A stretch of 64,000 nt of DNA from CAWJKP01 sp963843465. GTDB lineage: Bacteria > Planctomycetota > Planctomycetia > Pirellulales > Thermoguttaceae. The DNA lies in the NCBI GenBank assembly GCA_963843465.1, contig CAWJKP010000004.1:372001-436000 (forward strand), in the 5' to 3' direction. Positions 1 through 8,819 of this stretch are shown in pieces. A program made the translations under genes and the position numbers. Position 1 is the first letter of the stretch, and the number at the start of each line of letters is the position of its first letter. The notes below the pieces were generated by a model, which made no database searches, was not told the origin of the DNA, and saw nothing but the letters and a program-made list of their open reading frames with translations.

Positions 1-801
1 TGCCGGCAGAACGAGTCGGGCGGCGATCTCGCACGTCAGTATGGGGAGTATGGCATCGTCGCCCAACGGACTGGCAGTTACGACCTGGCGCGACGTTTTC
101 CGGCCGAAGTCCTTCTCAGATCGCTGTCGTATGAGACTGGGAAGCCCATCAAACACGGAGCAAGTGTAGGGCAATCGATCCAGACCATACGTCTCCTCGA
201 TAAAGCAGACACGATTCTTCTCAACTACTGTCTGAACCGCGTCTTGGCGGGTTATGAGCCCCAACCCGGGATTTGTGGTCTCTGGACCAAGTGCGACCTG
301 ACCTTCGCCAAGTATTTCACTGCCAACTGGTCTTCGCGCCGTGTTCCACAGGCGTTTTTGCTCTACGACTCACCGCCGAGTTTGCCTGTCGGAGCGCCGG
401 TGTTCATCCATTCCGACCAATACCTCCGAATTGTGGCAAGGTTTCGCGAGTCCCAGTTCGTTTCCTCCTACAGGCGCACAGTGGAGGACCAAGAGCGCGG
501 AAACGAACGCGAGCGGTGCTGGAGTGAATTCCGCGCGGGCACGATTAACTCCCCGGAGCGCTCGGAGTTCGATCGGTTCTGGGAGAAGCAGGATTCGATT
601 CGTTCACTGATAATACTCGACAACTTTGTTGAATTGCAAAGCCCGCCACAATTCAAAGATTATGGAAAGGCGCTCGAATGGGGCTACCCGACGAGCGTCG
701 GATGGCGCCCCCTCGACCTATTCCAAACGCACTACCTGATGCACCTCACGGGGCTCGACGTAGCAACAGTTTCATTTTATCTCGGCGCTGTACTCAAGTA
801 G
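1..801 (+). CDS. Unknown protein, 5' end outside window
   Basis: The reading frame is open from the first base, so this is the last 266 codons of a longer gene; an internal TTG at 244 is unlikely to be the true start. I recognise no domain. The protein is soluble-looking, with no membrane segment, and ends ...FYLGAVLK. Its TAG stop lies one base before the first codon of the damaged helicase reading frame, so both probably belonged to one operon. By context it may be an accessory component of the helicase-nuclease module, but that is inference from position only. Confidence 0.6.
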   Translation, partial: CRQNESGGDLARQYGEYGIVAQRTGSYDLARRFPAEVLLRSLSYETGKPIKHGASVGQSIQTIRLLDKADTILLNYCLNRVLAGYEPQPGICGLWTKCDLTFAKYFTANWSSRRVPQAFLLYDSPPSLPVGAPVFIHSDQYLRIVARFRESQFVSSYRRTVEDQERGNERERCWSEFRAGTINSPERSEFDRFWEKQDSIRSLIILDNFVELQSPPQFKDYGKALEWGYPTSVGWRPLDLFQTHYLMHLTGLDVATVSFYLGAVLK

Positions 802-802
802 T

Positions 803-2743
803 TTGCTTCCGCGCGGTCACCGATTTCTGGTCACGCTAGTTCGCTATGACGATGCCTGGGGCCAGTGTGTTGCACTGAATCTGCGGTGCTTCTTCAAGAA
901 TAAGAATCGAACCGATCCTCTGGTCTTGGTCGCGGTCGTCACCACGGGCACAGGCTCCGGCAAGACGGAATGTTTCTTGCTGCCGATCCTCGGTAAGCTC
1001 GCACGCGAGGCGCAGACACACGGCTCGGAGTTCGGCGCGACCCCTGCGGTGCGCGCCATGGTGCTGTATCCAATGAATGCCCTTGTCAATGATCAGCTTG
1101 GGCGACTTCGGCTCCTGTTTGGTGACCCACGGATCGTCGCGAAGTTCATGGGTTGGGCCGGCAGGCCGGCCAGATTCGCCCGCTACACAAGCCGGACCTT
1201 GTACCCCGGTGTCCGTGACGAGGGGAAGGACAAGGACCGGCTCGTGCCCATCGGCAAGTACTACGTTCGTAATCTGGAACTTGCAGGGGGCCCCGCGTCG
1301 CCACAGCAGGCGGCCGCCGAGGCACTCGTGCGAGAGTTGAAGAAGCGCGGCAAATGGCCGGCAAAACCCGACCTGGTCGGCTGGTATGGCAAGAAAGGTG
1401 CGCGATGGAAAGACGCAAAGAGCGGTGCGTTCAAGAGATGCGTCACACTCCCAGGTGATCCCGAACTCGTCACACGACACGAGGTTCAGGATGCCCCGCC
1501 CGACGTCTTGGTTACGAACTACTCGATGCTGGAGTACATGCTCATGCGCCCCCTTGAGCGACCGATCTTCGATCGCACTCGGGACTGGCTGAAGGAGAAC
1601 CCCGGCGAACGGTTCTTGCTCGTCATCGATGAGGCGCACCTCTACCGCGGTGCCGCTGGAGCGGAAGTGGCGCTCCTCATCCGTCGTCTCCGCATGCGGC
1701 TCGGAATTTCGGCTGACCGGCTCCAGGTCATCTGCACGAGCGCCAGTTTCAAGGATTCAGACTACGCCGTGAGGTTCGGTGCGCAACTCACGGGCAAGGA
1801 CCCGGCGGATTTTCGAAAAGTGCAGGGCGACCTCCTGCTCCGCCCTGGCGCGGCAAAGGGAACACCGCAGGACGCGGCAGCGCTGGACACGATCAATTTG
1901 CGGGCGTTCTACGAGTCGAACACCGACGATACTCGGCTTGCGCGGGTTGCATCGTTCCTTGAGTATCGTGGCGTCAAGCCCCCTTGGCAGTTGCAGAAGG
2001 CGCTCTACGACGCCCTCATCGCTTTCGCGCCGATGGCGACGCTCATCAACCTCACGATGACGGAGGCGAAGCCCGTCGATGCGCTTGGCGAGGCAGTGTT
2101 CGACGGTGTACCGCCGGACATGGCTGCGCGGGCAGTCACGAACCTCATCGCGATTGGCAGCCTTGCTCGACGAGAAGCGGCGGAGCCCGGGCTGCTTCCG
2201 TGCAGAGTGCATGCCTTCTACAGGGGCTTGGCAGGGCTCTGGGTCTGCATGGACCCACAGTGTACGACCCTCCCTGCGGCGAAGCGGGGAGGACCGGCCG
2301 GGGCGCTTTATAGCCAGCCGCGCGATCGGTGCGACTGCGGAGCGCGTGTGCTCGAACTGTTCACGTGCCGCAATTGCGGCACGGCGTACGCACGTGCCTA
2401 CACCAACGACGTCGACGATCCGAACTTCTTGTGGGCCGAAGCGGGTGGCGCCTTCCGTACACTGTCGGGTCAATTCGACGAACTCGCCCCGATCGACCTG
2501 CTGTTGGAGAAGCCCGTCTTCAACGACGCGGTGGAGCCGGCAGAGTACGATTTGGTGACCGGACGCATCAATCCTCCAGTGCTTGGAGCCCGAAACCGCC
2601 AGGTCTACTTGCGCCGGTCGGTCGGCCCCGCCGGACGCCGAGGACGAGAGCGGGAGCGATGCGCCCGGCGAGTTTCGGCCGTGCGCTGTGTGTGGCAAGA
2701 GTGCCGCATTTGGCCGTTCCACTGTTCAGGACCATCAGACTAA
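803..2743 (+). CDS. COG1205-type DEAD/DEAH helicase, N-terminal piece (frameshifted gene)
   Basis: N-terminal ATPase lobe of a very large superfamily 2 helicase of the kind with a C-terminal DUF1998 domain, as in DruE and DrmA/DrmB-related defence proteins (family knowledge). Visible motifs: Walker A TTGTGSGKTE near residues 47-56, MVLYPMNALVNDQLGRL (motif Ia), TNYSMLEYMLMRP, DEAH in VIDEAHLYRGAAGAE near residue 276, TSAS (motif III), then paired CxxC zinc-type cysteines around residues 490-530. About 45 residues ahead of Walker A do not resemble the Q-motif region, and no ribosome-binding site precedes the TTG at 803, so the 5' end is probably damaged too. True coding leaves this frame near 2620; the last 40 or so residues are out-of-frame sequence. 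The gene continues at 2620-6147. Confidence 0.75.
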   Translation: MLPRGHRFLVTLVRYDDAWGQCVALNLRCFFKNKNRTDPLVLVAVVTTGTGSGKTECFLLPILGKLAREAQTHGSEFGATPAVRAMVLYPMNALVNDQLGRLRLLFGDPRIVAKFMGWAGRPARFARYTSRTLYPGVRDEGKDKDRLVPIGKYYVRNLELAGGPASPQQAAAEALVRELKKRGKWPAKPDLVGWYGKKGARWKDAKSGAFKRCVTLPGDPELVTRHEVQDAPPDVLVTNYSMLEYMLMRPLERPIFDRTRDWLKENPGERFLLVIDEAHLYRGAAGAEVALLIRRLRMRLGISADRLQVICTSASFKDSDYAVRFGAQLTGKDPADFRKVQGDLLLRPGAAKGTPQDAAALDTINLRAFYESNTDDTRLARVASFLEYRGVKPPWQLQKALYDALIAFAPMATLINLTMTEAKPVDALGEAVFDGVPPDMAARAVTNLIAIGSLARREAAEPGLLPCRVHAFYRGLAGLWVCMDPQCTTLPAAKRGGPAGALYSQPRDRCDCGARVLELFTCRNCGTAYARAYTNDVDDPNFLWAEAGGAFRTLSGQFDELAPIDLLLEKPVFNDAVEPAEYDLVTGRINPPVLGARNRQVYLRRSVGPAGRRGRERERCARRVSAVRCVWQECRIWPFHCSGPSD

Positions 2744-3183
2744 GGGTGACCAGCCGTTTCAAGCGCTAATCGCAAAACAGATCCAGGTGCAGCCGCCGAG
2801 TCCCGTGCCAGCGACGAGGTTGGCTCCGCTACGCGGCAGGAAGGTTCTTATCTTCTCCGATTCGCGACAGACGGCCGCGCGCCTCGCGCCAATCTCCAAA
2901 CGTACTCGACGCAGGACGCGCTGCGCCCACTGATCGTTTCCGGTTATGTTCGACTCACAGGCGCGTCAATCATCGCGAGCTTGGTGTCGCTCGAGGATCT
3001 CTACCTCGGTGTGCTGATTGCCGCGAAAGACATGGGCGTGCGGCTTCGTCCGGAGCTGAAGGCGGGCGAGAGCTTCCACGATGAGAGCATCGTGGAGGAC
3101 GCGGTGAAGAAGGGGCGCTCACCAGAGACGCAGAGCTGCTTCAACTCCTCGTTCGGCTGCGAGGTTCAACGCCTCCGGAGTCC
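2620..3183 (+). pseudogene. Middle part of the helicase, read in three frames
   Basis: Joins the two large helicase pieces. From about 2620 to 2890 the sensible frame is the one ending in KVLIFSDSRQTAARLA, which contains a CxxC pair (RPCAVCGK) and the SDSRQ motif that begins the second RecA lobe in this helicase family. Near 2890 it shifts to a frame reading NLQTYSTQDALRPLI. Near 3110, beside a short run of four G, it shifts again to ALTRDAELLQLLVRL, which runs into the piece starting at 3184. The frame order is 2, 3, 2, 1. The protein sense on either side of each shift is good, so either three small indels broke one gene or the consensus sequence has errors. Confidence 0.7.
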
Positions 3184-6147
3184 TTGCTCCATGCTATCAC
3201 GAAGTCACTCGCAGATCGGTACTACGGCCTTGAGTCACTCGCGCTCGCCTCACTCATCGAGCGCCCCGAGCACTCGCTCAAGATTGGCGCATTGCCCGAT
3301 GTTCCTGGCGTCGCGCAGTCTACCGATGAGAAGACGGCACTTGCACGTGCTTGGCTCCGCTGCTGGAGCGGCGCTGGGTTTTGGTTGAGCCGGATGCCGC
3401 CCGCGTGGTGGCAGAGAGACGTCCAGCCGCGATCGGGAAAGTTCAAGGAGATACATCAATTCTTTCCCGACAGAGCGTCTCGATTACTCTTCGAGAAAGA
3501 ATGGGTACCACAGCTCTTGAGTGTCTTCACGGAGCAGATCGTGCCGGGCAAGTTCCGGCTCAGGGGCGGTGAACTCTCGCTGGCGATTGGCGGGGCTTGG
3601 GCCTACTGCCAAACGTGCCGAACCGCCCAGCGACCGTTTCCTGGACGCACAATCTGCGTCAACTGTGGACAGGACACCGCGACGCCGATTGACCCAGACA
3701 CGGACCCAGTGTTCGTTGCTCGGAAGGGATACTACCGAGCGAGCACGGTCGATGCGCTACGAACGCCTCCGTCACCTCCGATGGCCTTGATCGCGGCGGA
3801 GCACACTGCGCAACTCAATACCGCACAGGCGGATGAAGTATTCTCAAAAGCCGAGGAACACGAACTGCTTTTCCAGGACGTCGATCTGGGGGCGGACGAG
3901 ACAGGGCGGGAGCGGCCCGCGATCAACGTCCTATCCTGTACGACAACGATGGAGGTCGGCATCGACATCGGCGCCCTTTCGGGCGTCTCGCTGCGCAACA
4001 TGCCGCCGGCCCGCTCGAATTACCAGCAACGCGCAGGTCGCGCCGGCCGTCGCGGGAATGCCGTTGCGACCGTGACCGCATTCGGAAGCGCTGACAGCCA
4101 CGATGAGCACTACTTCACGAATCCTGACCAGATGATCCGAGGCGCAGTTGACGATCCGACGCTCACGCTGGACAATGCAGAGATCGCGAAACGTCACGTC
4201 ACAGCGTATCTGTTGCAGCGGTACCACCAAGCCAAGCTCCCGGAAATCACGCCGGAATCCCAGCCGCACCTCTTCGCAGTGCTTGGGACGGTGTCGGACT
4301 TCAAGAATCCGAAGAAGGTACTGAACCGTGCCGACCTGGAGCAATGGCTACGTTCGAACGTGGCGGCGCTACAGGCTGACGTCGCTGCGTGGCTCCCCAC
4401 CGAGATCGTGGCGGCGGACCGTCAGCGCCTTCTCGACTCGCTGATCGAAGACACACTGGAACCGATCGACGAAGCGATCGAATACGACGCTACGGCTTCT
4501 GCCGGCGCCGGTGCCGCAGGAGGTGAGCCGGCTCAGACAGGGGACGAAGGCGAGGCGACGAACCTTGAGACACCTGACGAGGAGGGAGAGGAGCGACCTG
4601 GCCGTGATCCAGCCTCCGAGAACATCCTTGACCGTCTGCTCTACAAGGGGGTGCTGCCCCGGTACGCCTTCCCGACCGATGTCGCCACGTTTCACGTCTT
4701 CGATCTGGACCGCTCCACATTCTACCGGCCAGCCTTTCGATTCACGCCGTCGCAGGGGTTGCCGGTTGCCCTTTCGCAGTATGCCCCAGGGAAAGAAGTG
4801 TGGATCGGAAACAAGCTCTGGACGTCGGGGGCAGTGTACTCACCGATGCGAAACGATCGCTACCGGGCCTGGTTGTCTCGGCGGTTCTACTATGAGTGCC
4901 GGAACTGCCATTACGCTCGGACAACAAAACTTGAGGACGGAACGCGTGGTGAGAAGAAGGACTGTGAGGCTTGCGGCGGGGTGGGCACATTCGGCCCTGC
5001 GACGTACTGGCTGCGCCCACCAGGGTTCGCGCACCCGGTGAGCAAGGAGGAAGGGACTTCGCCAGACGACCAGCCCGCGCGGAGCTACGCCACGCGGGCC
5101 AAGCTGACGATGCATACCCCGCTCGATGGAACTATTTGGACGAAGCTCAATGATCGGATCCGCGTGTATTACACGAGGCAACATCTCCTCGTCACGAACC
5201 GCGGACCGCGGGAGGAAGGCTACACGTACTGTACGAAGTGCGGCCTCATCGAGCCCACGGCGCTGCCGCGGGGCATCGTTGGGGCATCCCACCGAAAGCC
5301 GTTCCCTGATTCGAGAGACGAGACCTGCCCGGGCGGTAGTGCGACCAAGGGGCTCGTGCTTGGAACAGACTTCATCAGCGATGTGCTCTTGATCTCAGTC
5401 AGCGTCACCCCACCTCTCACGCTCATCCCAGGGCTCCTCGCGACCGATGTCGCACTCCGCACCATCAGTGAGGCGCTCACGAAGGCCGCATGCGCTCGGC
5501 TAGAACTGGAAGCGAACGAACTTCAGGCTGAGTATCGACCGGCGCTCACAGCCGAAGGACGTGACGGACGCGAGGCGGAAATCTATATTTACGATACCCT
5601 TCCCGGAGGGGCTGGCTTTGCCAAGCGGGTAGGGGCGATCGGATTGCCCGTCTTCGAGGAGGCGCTGGAGATCCTGGAGACGTGCCCCGAGAACTGTGAT
5701 CGATCTTGCTACCGATGCCTTCGCAGCTACAAGAACAAGTTCGAGCACGATCTTCTGGACCGCCACTTAGGCGCGAGTCTTCTGCGATTCCTCATTCATG
5801 GGACCTACCCCATCCTTGATTTTGGTCGCCTGACCGCGTCTACCGACATGCTTTTTGAGGACCTCCGGCGCCAGGACATTGAAGGACTGACCATCGAGCG
5901 CAATCGGGCCTTGACCTTGCCTGGACTTGGCTCCGTTACCGCACCCATTTATGTGAAGCGTCTTGGTGATGGATCGGAATTCGTTATCGGCCTCCATAGT
6001 CCACTGACGCCCGACGATCCCCCCGACGATGGCCTGAGAACCATGAAGGAGTTTGGTACCTCCGCCACCGTAATCCTGTGTGATGAGATGATCGTACGGC
6101 GCAACTTGCCGCGGGCCACCAGCGATCTTATCTCTCAGATCGGATGA
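3184..6147 (+). CDS. COG1205-type helicase, C-terminal piece with DUF1998 zinc cluster
   Basis: Second RecA lobe and C-terminal domain of the same helicase; reassembled, the protein would be about 1,780 residues. The frame is open from about 3110; TTG at 3184 is only the first candidate start codon. Visible: zinc-type cysteines CQTCRT...CVNCGQ, motif V/VI (TTMEVGIDIG and QRAGRAGRRG near residue 281), a second cysteine set (CRNCHY...CEACGG), and the DUF1998-type end with DTLPGGAGFAKR and the cluster CPENCDRSCYRCLRSY near residues 835-850. An acidic linker lies near residues 435-475. DUF1998 helicases of this size occur in DISARM and Druantia (family knowledge). Assignment to either is not possible here because no methyltransferase, PLD or other partner gene is visible. 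Confidence 0.8.
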   Translation: MLHAITKSLADRYYGLESLALASLIERPEHSLKIGALPDVPGVAQSTDEKTALARAWLRCWSGAGFWLSRMPPAWWQRDVQPRSGKFKEIHQFFPDRASRLLFEKEWVPQLLSVFTEQIVPGKFRLRGGELSLAIGGAWAYCQTCRTAQRPFPGRTICVNCGQDTATPIDPDTDPVFVARKGYYRASTVDALRTPPSPPMALIAAEHTAQLNTAQADEVFSKAEEHELLFQDVDLGADETGRERPAINVLSCTTTMEVGIDIGALSGVSLRNMPPARSNYQQRAGRAGRRGNAVATVTAFGSADSHDEHYFTNPDQMIRGAVDDPTLTLDNAEIAKRHVTAYLLQRYHQAKLPEITPESQPHLFAVLGTVSDFKNPKKVLNRADLEQWLRSNVAALQADVAAWLPTEIVAADRQRLLDSLIEDTLEPIDEAIEYDATASAGAGAAGGEPAQTGDEGEATNLETPDEEGEERPGRDPASENILDRLLYKGVLPRYAFPTDVATFHVFDLDRSTFYRPAFRFTPSQGLPVALSQYAPGKEVWIGNKLWTSGAVYSPMRNDRYRAWLSRRFYYECRNCHYARTTKLEDGTRGEKKDCEACGGVGTFGPATYWLRPPGFAHPVSKEEGTSPDDQPARSYATRAKLTMHTPLDGTIWTKLNDRIRVYYTRQHLLVTNRGPREEGYTYCTKCGLIEPTALPRGIVGASHRKPFPDSRDETCPGGSATKGLVLGTDFISDVLLISVSVTPPLTLIPGLLATDVALRTISEALTKAACARLELEANELQAEYRPALTAEGRDGREAEIYIYDTLPGGAGFAKRVGAIGLPVFEEALEILETCPENCDRSCYRCLRSYKNKFEHDLLDRHLGASLLRFLIHGTYPILDFGRLTASTDMLFEDLRRQDIEGLTIERNRALTLPGLGSVTAPIYVKRLGDGSEFVIGLHSPLTPDDPPDDGLRTMKEFGTSATVILCDEMIVRRNLPRATSDLISQIG

Positions 6148-6153
6148 CGTTCG

Positions 6154-7305
6154 ATGCCAGCACATCGCATCAGCAGCACTTTTTGGCGCGTTGTGACGCC
6201 CTCCGTGTGGCCGGAGGCCCCGCGCTGGATGTCCTTCTCCACGCTGCTAGAGTTGGAAGCTTGCCCGAGACGCTGGGCGCTGAAGGCGGCTCAGTATCCC
6301 GAAGTATGGGAACACACCGGGTATCCCAGTGTGCCGCAGTCTGCCGCACTGGAAGGAGTAGTCGTTCATTCCGCAATCGAGCGAATCGCGAGTGCGCTTG
6401 CGGAACGTGGATGCGCCTCGCTACGAGACGAGAGCGCGATCGAGACCTTGATGGAATTGGGCGGCTACACGGGAATAGTTGGCGAGTGTATAGGGAGAGC
6501 CCTCCGTCAATATCAAGGCAATCCGCGAGCTGAATCGGTACTCGAAACTGTACGGCGGGGACTTGCGACCCACCTACCGGAACTTCGGTCACGAGTCCAG
6601 AGGCAAGTGTCTCGCATTCGCCCTGCAGTGCGCGTCAGCAGGCCGATCAGCACAACGATTCAACCTGAGCGACAAACACGCTCTCAGATTCACGACGGCT
6701 ACCACGTGGAGGTGGAAGTTCGCGTGCCCGAACTGGCTTGGCATGGTTTTGTTGACTTGCTCGCGCTCTCGAAAGACTTCTGCGAGATCCGTGACTTCAA
6801 GACAGGGGCTATGAAGGATGCGCACGAGTTCCAACTTCGCATCTACGCATTTCTGTGGGCCCGCGACCATGAACTGAATCCCTCCGGCCGGCGGGCGGAC
6901 AAACTCGTGCTTTCGTATAACGATCGCGATGTTGAGGTTTCGGCCCCGAGTACCGAGGCTCTCCATTCAGTGGGGGAAGAAATCAGGACTCGAACCGGGA
7001 AGGCATCGCTGCAATTCAGCTACATGCGCCGGAGGCCAGACCGAACTCGGAGAACTGTTCTTATTGCTCTGTGCGACACCTGTGTGATGAGTATTGGAAG
7101 TGGCCCGGCCGGCACGGTGAAGATCAGGGATTGCCGACCGTTCGATTTGCCGACGTTGAGATCGCGCTTACCGGTCGACACGGTCCCAGTAGCTGGGACG
7201 GAGTACTGGAAGCCTCCCCGGGGTCGGATAGCACGCAACCGGCCCTCTTGCGAACAGCGAATCTGCAATTCGATCTCCAGCCTGGTCAAAAGATTCGCGT
7301 GCTAA
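6154..7305 (+). CDS. RecB/Cas4-like PD-(D/E)XK nuclease (frameshift near 7020)
   Basis: Follows the helicase stop by six bases, so it is probably cotranscribed. The N-terminus shows SFSTLLELEACPRRWAL, the usual opening of RecB-type nucleases, with a cysteine that could ligate an iron-sulfur cluster. The catalytic core is visible as GFVDLLA (Asp near residue 199), then EIRDFKTG (Asp-Xaa-Lys) and QLRIYAFLW. Up to about base 7020 the frame is good; beyond it this frame loses sense, and the proper C-terminus is in the next frame (7026-7397). With that tail restored the protein has one N-terminal and three C-terminal cysteines, the Cas4/AddB/Dna2 iron-sulfur layout. Probable role: DNA cleavage with the helicase in phage defence (inference). 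Confidence 0.75.
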   Translation: MPAHRISSTFWRVVTPSVWPEAPRWMSFSTLLELEACPRRWALKAAQYPEVWEHTGYPSVPQSAALEGVVVHSAIERIASALAERGCASLRDESAIETLMELGGYTGIVGECIGRALRQYQGNPRAESVLETVRRGLATHLPELRSRVQRQVSRIRPAVRVSRPISTTIQPERQTRSQIHDGYHVEVEVRVPELAWHGFVDLLALSKDFCEIRDFKTGAMKDAHEFQLRIYAFLWARDHELNPSGRRADKLVLSYNDRDVEVSAPSTEALHSVGEEIRTRTGKASLQFSYMRRRPDRTRRTVLIALCDTCVMSIGSGPAGTVKIRDCRPFDLPTLRSRLPVDTVPVAGTEYWKPPRGRIARNRPSCEQRICNSISSLVKRFAC

Positions 7306-7397
7306 ATGTTCACATAAAGAGCCCAAACGAGGATGAGGGTCTGCCGGTTGTAGCGACGATGGGGGCGAACAGCGAAATGTTCCTGCTTCCCCCATAG
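7026..7397 (+). pseudogene. Out-of-frame C-terminal tail of the PD-(D/E)XK nuclease
   Basis: Read from 7026 the sequence gives APEARPNSENCSYC followed by SVRHLCDEYW. This is the classic cysteine cluster CxxC(x5)C closing RecB/Cas4-like nucleases. It then continues about 95 residues with a beta-rich tail to TAG at 7395-7397. It is separated from the nuclease core only by a one-base frame change near 7020. The tail contains FDLQPGQKIRVLNVHIKSP and no known domain that I recognise. Confidence 0.65.
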
Positions 7398-7589
7398 ACT
7401 TTCCGTTCCGAACTCCGTTCCCCTCTTGCAATTCATGCGTACCTGTGCTGATTTCGTATTTTTCCCTTCACAGAACTCCGGACTTGTTTCCGAGTGACAT
7501 TTTCCGCGAAAAAATCCCGAATGTATTGCATAACGCCTTTTATGCTATGATGCTTCCGACCATCCCCCTCCTTATATATGGAGTCGCCG

Positions 7590-8567
7590 ATGAAGCATCA
7601 CGACATCATCGTCCAGTCCTCCGGTCAACTTCTGGGCATGTTCGGGGCACTCCCCTCCTCCATCACCGCCGCCGGTGAGAATGCCTCCCGGAGATTCATC
7701 GAGTTCTTCACGGCCAACATTCGGAACCGGAACACGCGCATCGCGTACGCCCACGCCGTGCGCCGCTTCTTCGATTGGTGCGAGGGACACCACATCCCTC
7801 TCGACAAGATCGAGCCCATACTCGTGGCCGCGTATATAGAGGAGATGGGCCAGTCGCTTGATGTGCCGAGCGTGAAGCAGCATCTTGCGGCGATTCGCGG
7901 GCTCTTCGACTATCTCGTGGTGGGGCAGGTGATCAAGATGAACCCCGCCGCCGCGGTCCGCGGTCCGAAGCACGTCGTCACCAAAGGGAAGACTCCCGTC
8001 CTCACACCAGAGGAGGCCCATGAACTCTTCGATTCCATCGTGCCACTCACCATCGCCGACATGCGCGACCGGGCGCTGATTGGCGTCATGGTCTACAGCT
8101 TCGCGAGGGTGGGAGCGGTGGTCGCCATGAACATCGAGGACTACTACCAACAGGGCAAGCGATTCTGGTTTCGGCTCCACGAGAAGGGCGGCAAGCGCCA
8201 CGAGGTTCCGGCGCACCACAAAGCCGAGGAATACCTCGACTCCTACATCGCCGCCGCCGGCATCGCCGACCAGCGGGGCAGTCCCCTCTTCCGTACTCTC
8301 AGCCGCAAACGCACACTCAGCGATCGCCGGCTACACCGTCTGGAGGTGCTCGCCATGATCAAGCGACGATCGCGCAAAGCCCGGCTCTCCCCAGATATCT
8401 CGTGTCACACATTTCGGGCAACCGGCATCACCGCCTACCTTCTCAACGGCGGTACGCTGGAACATGCCCAGCGGATCGCCGCACATTCCTCCCCCGGCAC
8501 CACAAAGCTCTACGACCGCACGAGTGACGCCATCAATCTGGATGAGATTGAACGCATAACCATATGA
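7590..8567 (+). CDS. Tyrosine recombinase (phage/transposon-type integrase)
   Basis: A 325-residue site-specific recombinase. The N-terminal core-binding domain (about residues 20-110, with NTRIAYAHAVRRFFDWC) is followed by the catalytic domain. Catalytic residues visible: Arg in YSFARVGAVVAM, Lys in HEKGGKRHE, His-x-x-Arg in CHTFRATGITAYL, His in AHSSPGTTKLYDR with the Tyr nucleophile in the same motif. ATG at 7590 is chosen over ATG at 7578 because GGAG lies six bases upstream of it. It sits alone in its orientation, not next to an att site, so its element may be a second mobile unit nested in the island or a resolvase for the island. It shares no close sequence with the integrase at 21516. 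Confidence 0.9.
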   Translation: MKHHDIIVQSSGQLLGMFGALPSSITAAGENASRRFIEFFTANIRNRNTRIAYAHAVRRFFDWCEGHHIPLDKIEPILVAAYIEEMGQSLDVPSVKQHLAAIRGLFDYLVVGQVIKMNPAAAVRGPKHVVTKGKTPVLTPEEAHELFDSIVPLTIADMRDRALIGVMVYSFARVGAVVAMNIEDYYQQGKRFWFRLHEKGGKRHEVPAHHKAEEYLDSYIAAAGIADQRGSPLFRTLSRKRTLSDRRLHRLEVLAMIKRRSRKARLSPDISCHTFRATGITAYLLNGGTLEHAQRIAAHSSPGTTKLYDRTSDAINLDEIERITI

Positions 8568-8583
8568 ACGTGACTATTGCCAC

Positions 8584-8612
8584 CTGACCGGCACCGTCGA
8601 TTGTGATATACT
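8584..8612 (+). promoter_or_regulatory. Candidate promoter giving a leaderless transcript
   Basis: CTGACC at 8584-8589 and TATACT at 8607-8612 are 17 bases apart. The -10 box ends six bases before the ATG at 8619, so transcription would start at or next to the start codon and the mRNA would be leaderless. Seen in sequence; function is inferred. Confidence 0.4.
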
Positions 8613-8618
8613 GGCACT

Positions 8619-8819
8619 ATGCAATTCGGAAAGGGCCAGCGGCTCCGCGACTATTGCCCCTCGCTGAGGAACCCCAGCGAACGTCATGCACGCATCCTTG
8701 ACGTTGTTGAGCGCGACAGCGTCATCGAAGGACTGCCCCGATTGAATCCTACGATACGCGCACGTTGTCTTCGGAATCTCAAGGTTGCTGAACGGCGGCA
8801 CGCAGCCCCGTTGAAATAA
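8619..8819 (+). CDS. Small unknown protein
   Basis: A 66-residue, arginine-rich, soluble-looking protein with no domain I recognise. Support is its own sigma70-like promoter immediately upstream and a sensible composition (VIEGLPRLNPTIRARCLRNL). Its last 41 bases overlap the 3' end of the convergent fic gene. It could be spurious. Confidence 0.35.
   Translation: MQFGKGQRLRDYCPSLRNPSERHARILDVVERDSVIEGLPRLNPTIRARCLRNLKVAERRHAAPLK

Noticed and set aside
836..1639. Long minus-strand open frame opposite the helicase
   Set aside because: It is the antisense of a strongly motif-supported helicase domain and has no domain of its own.
7020..7030. Programmed frameshift in the nuclease gene
   Set aside because: No slippery heptamer or downstream pseudoknot is apparent; decay or sequence error is simpler.
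803..7397. A complete DISARM or Druantia system
   Set aside because: Only the helicase and a nuclease are recognisable; no methyltransferase, PLD protein or Dru partner is visible in the window.
7590..8567. XerC/XerD chromosome-dimer recombinase
   Set aside because: N-terminal domain and island context fit an element recombinase; no dif-like site was seen nearby.
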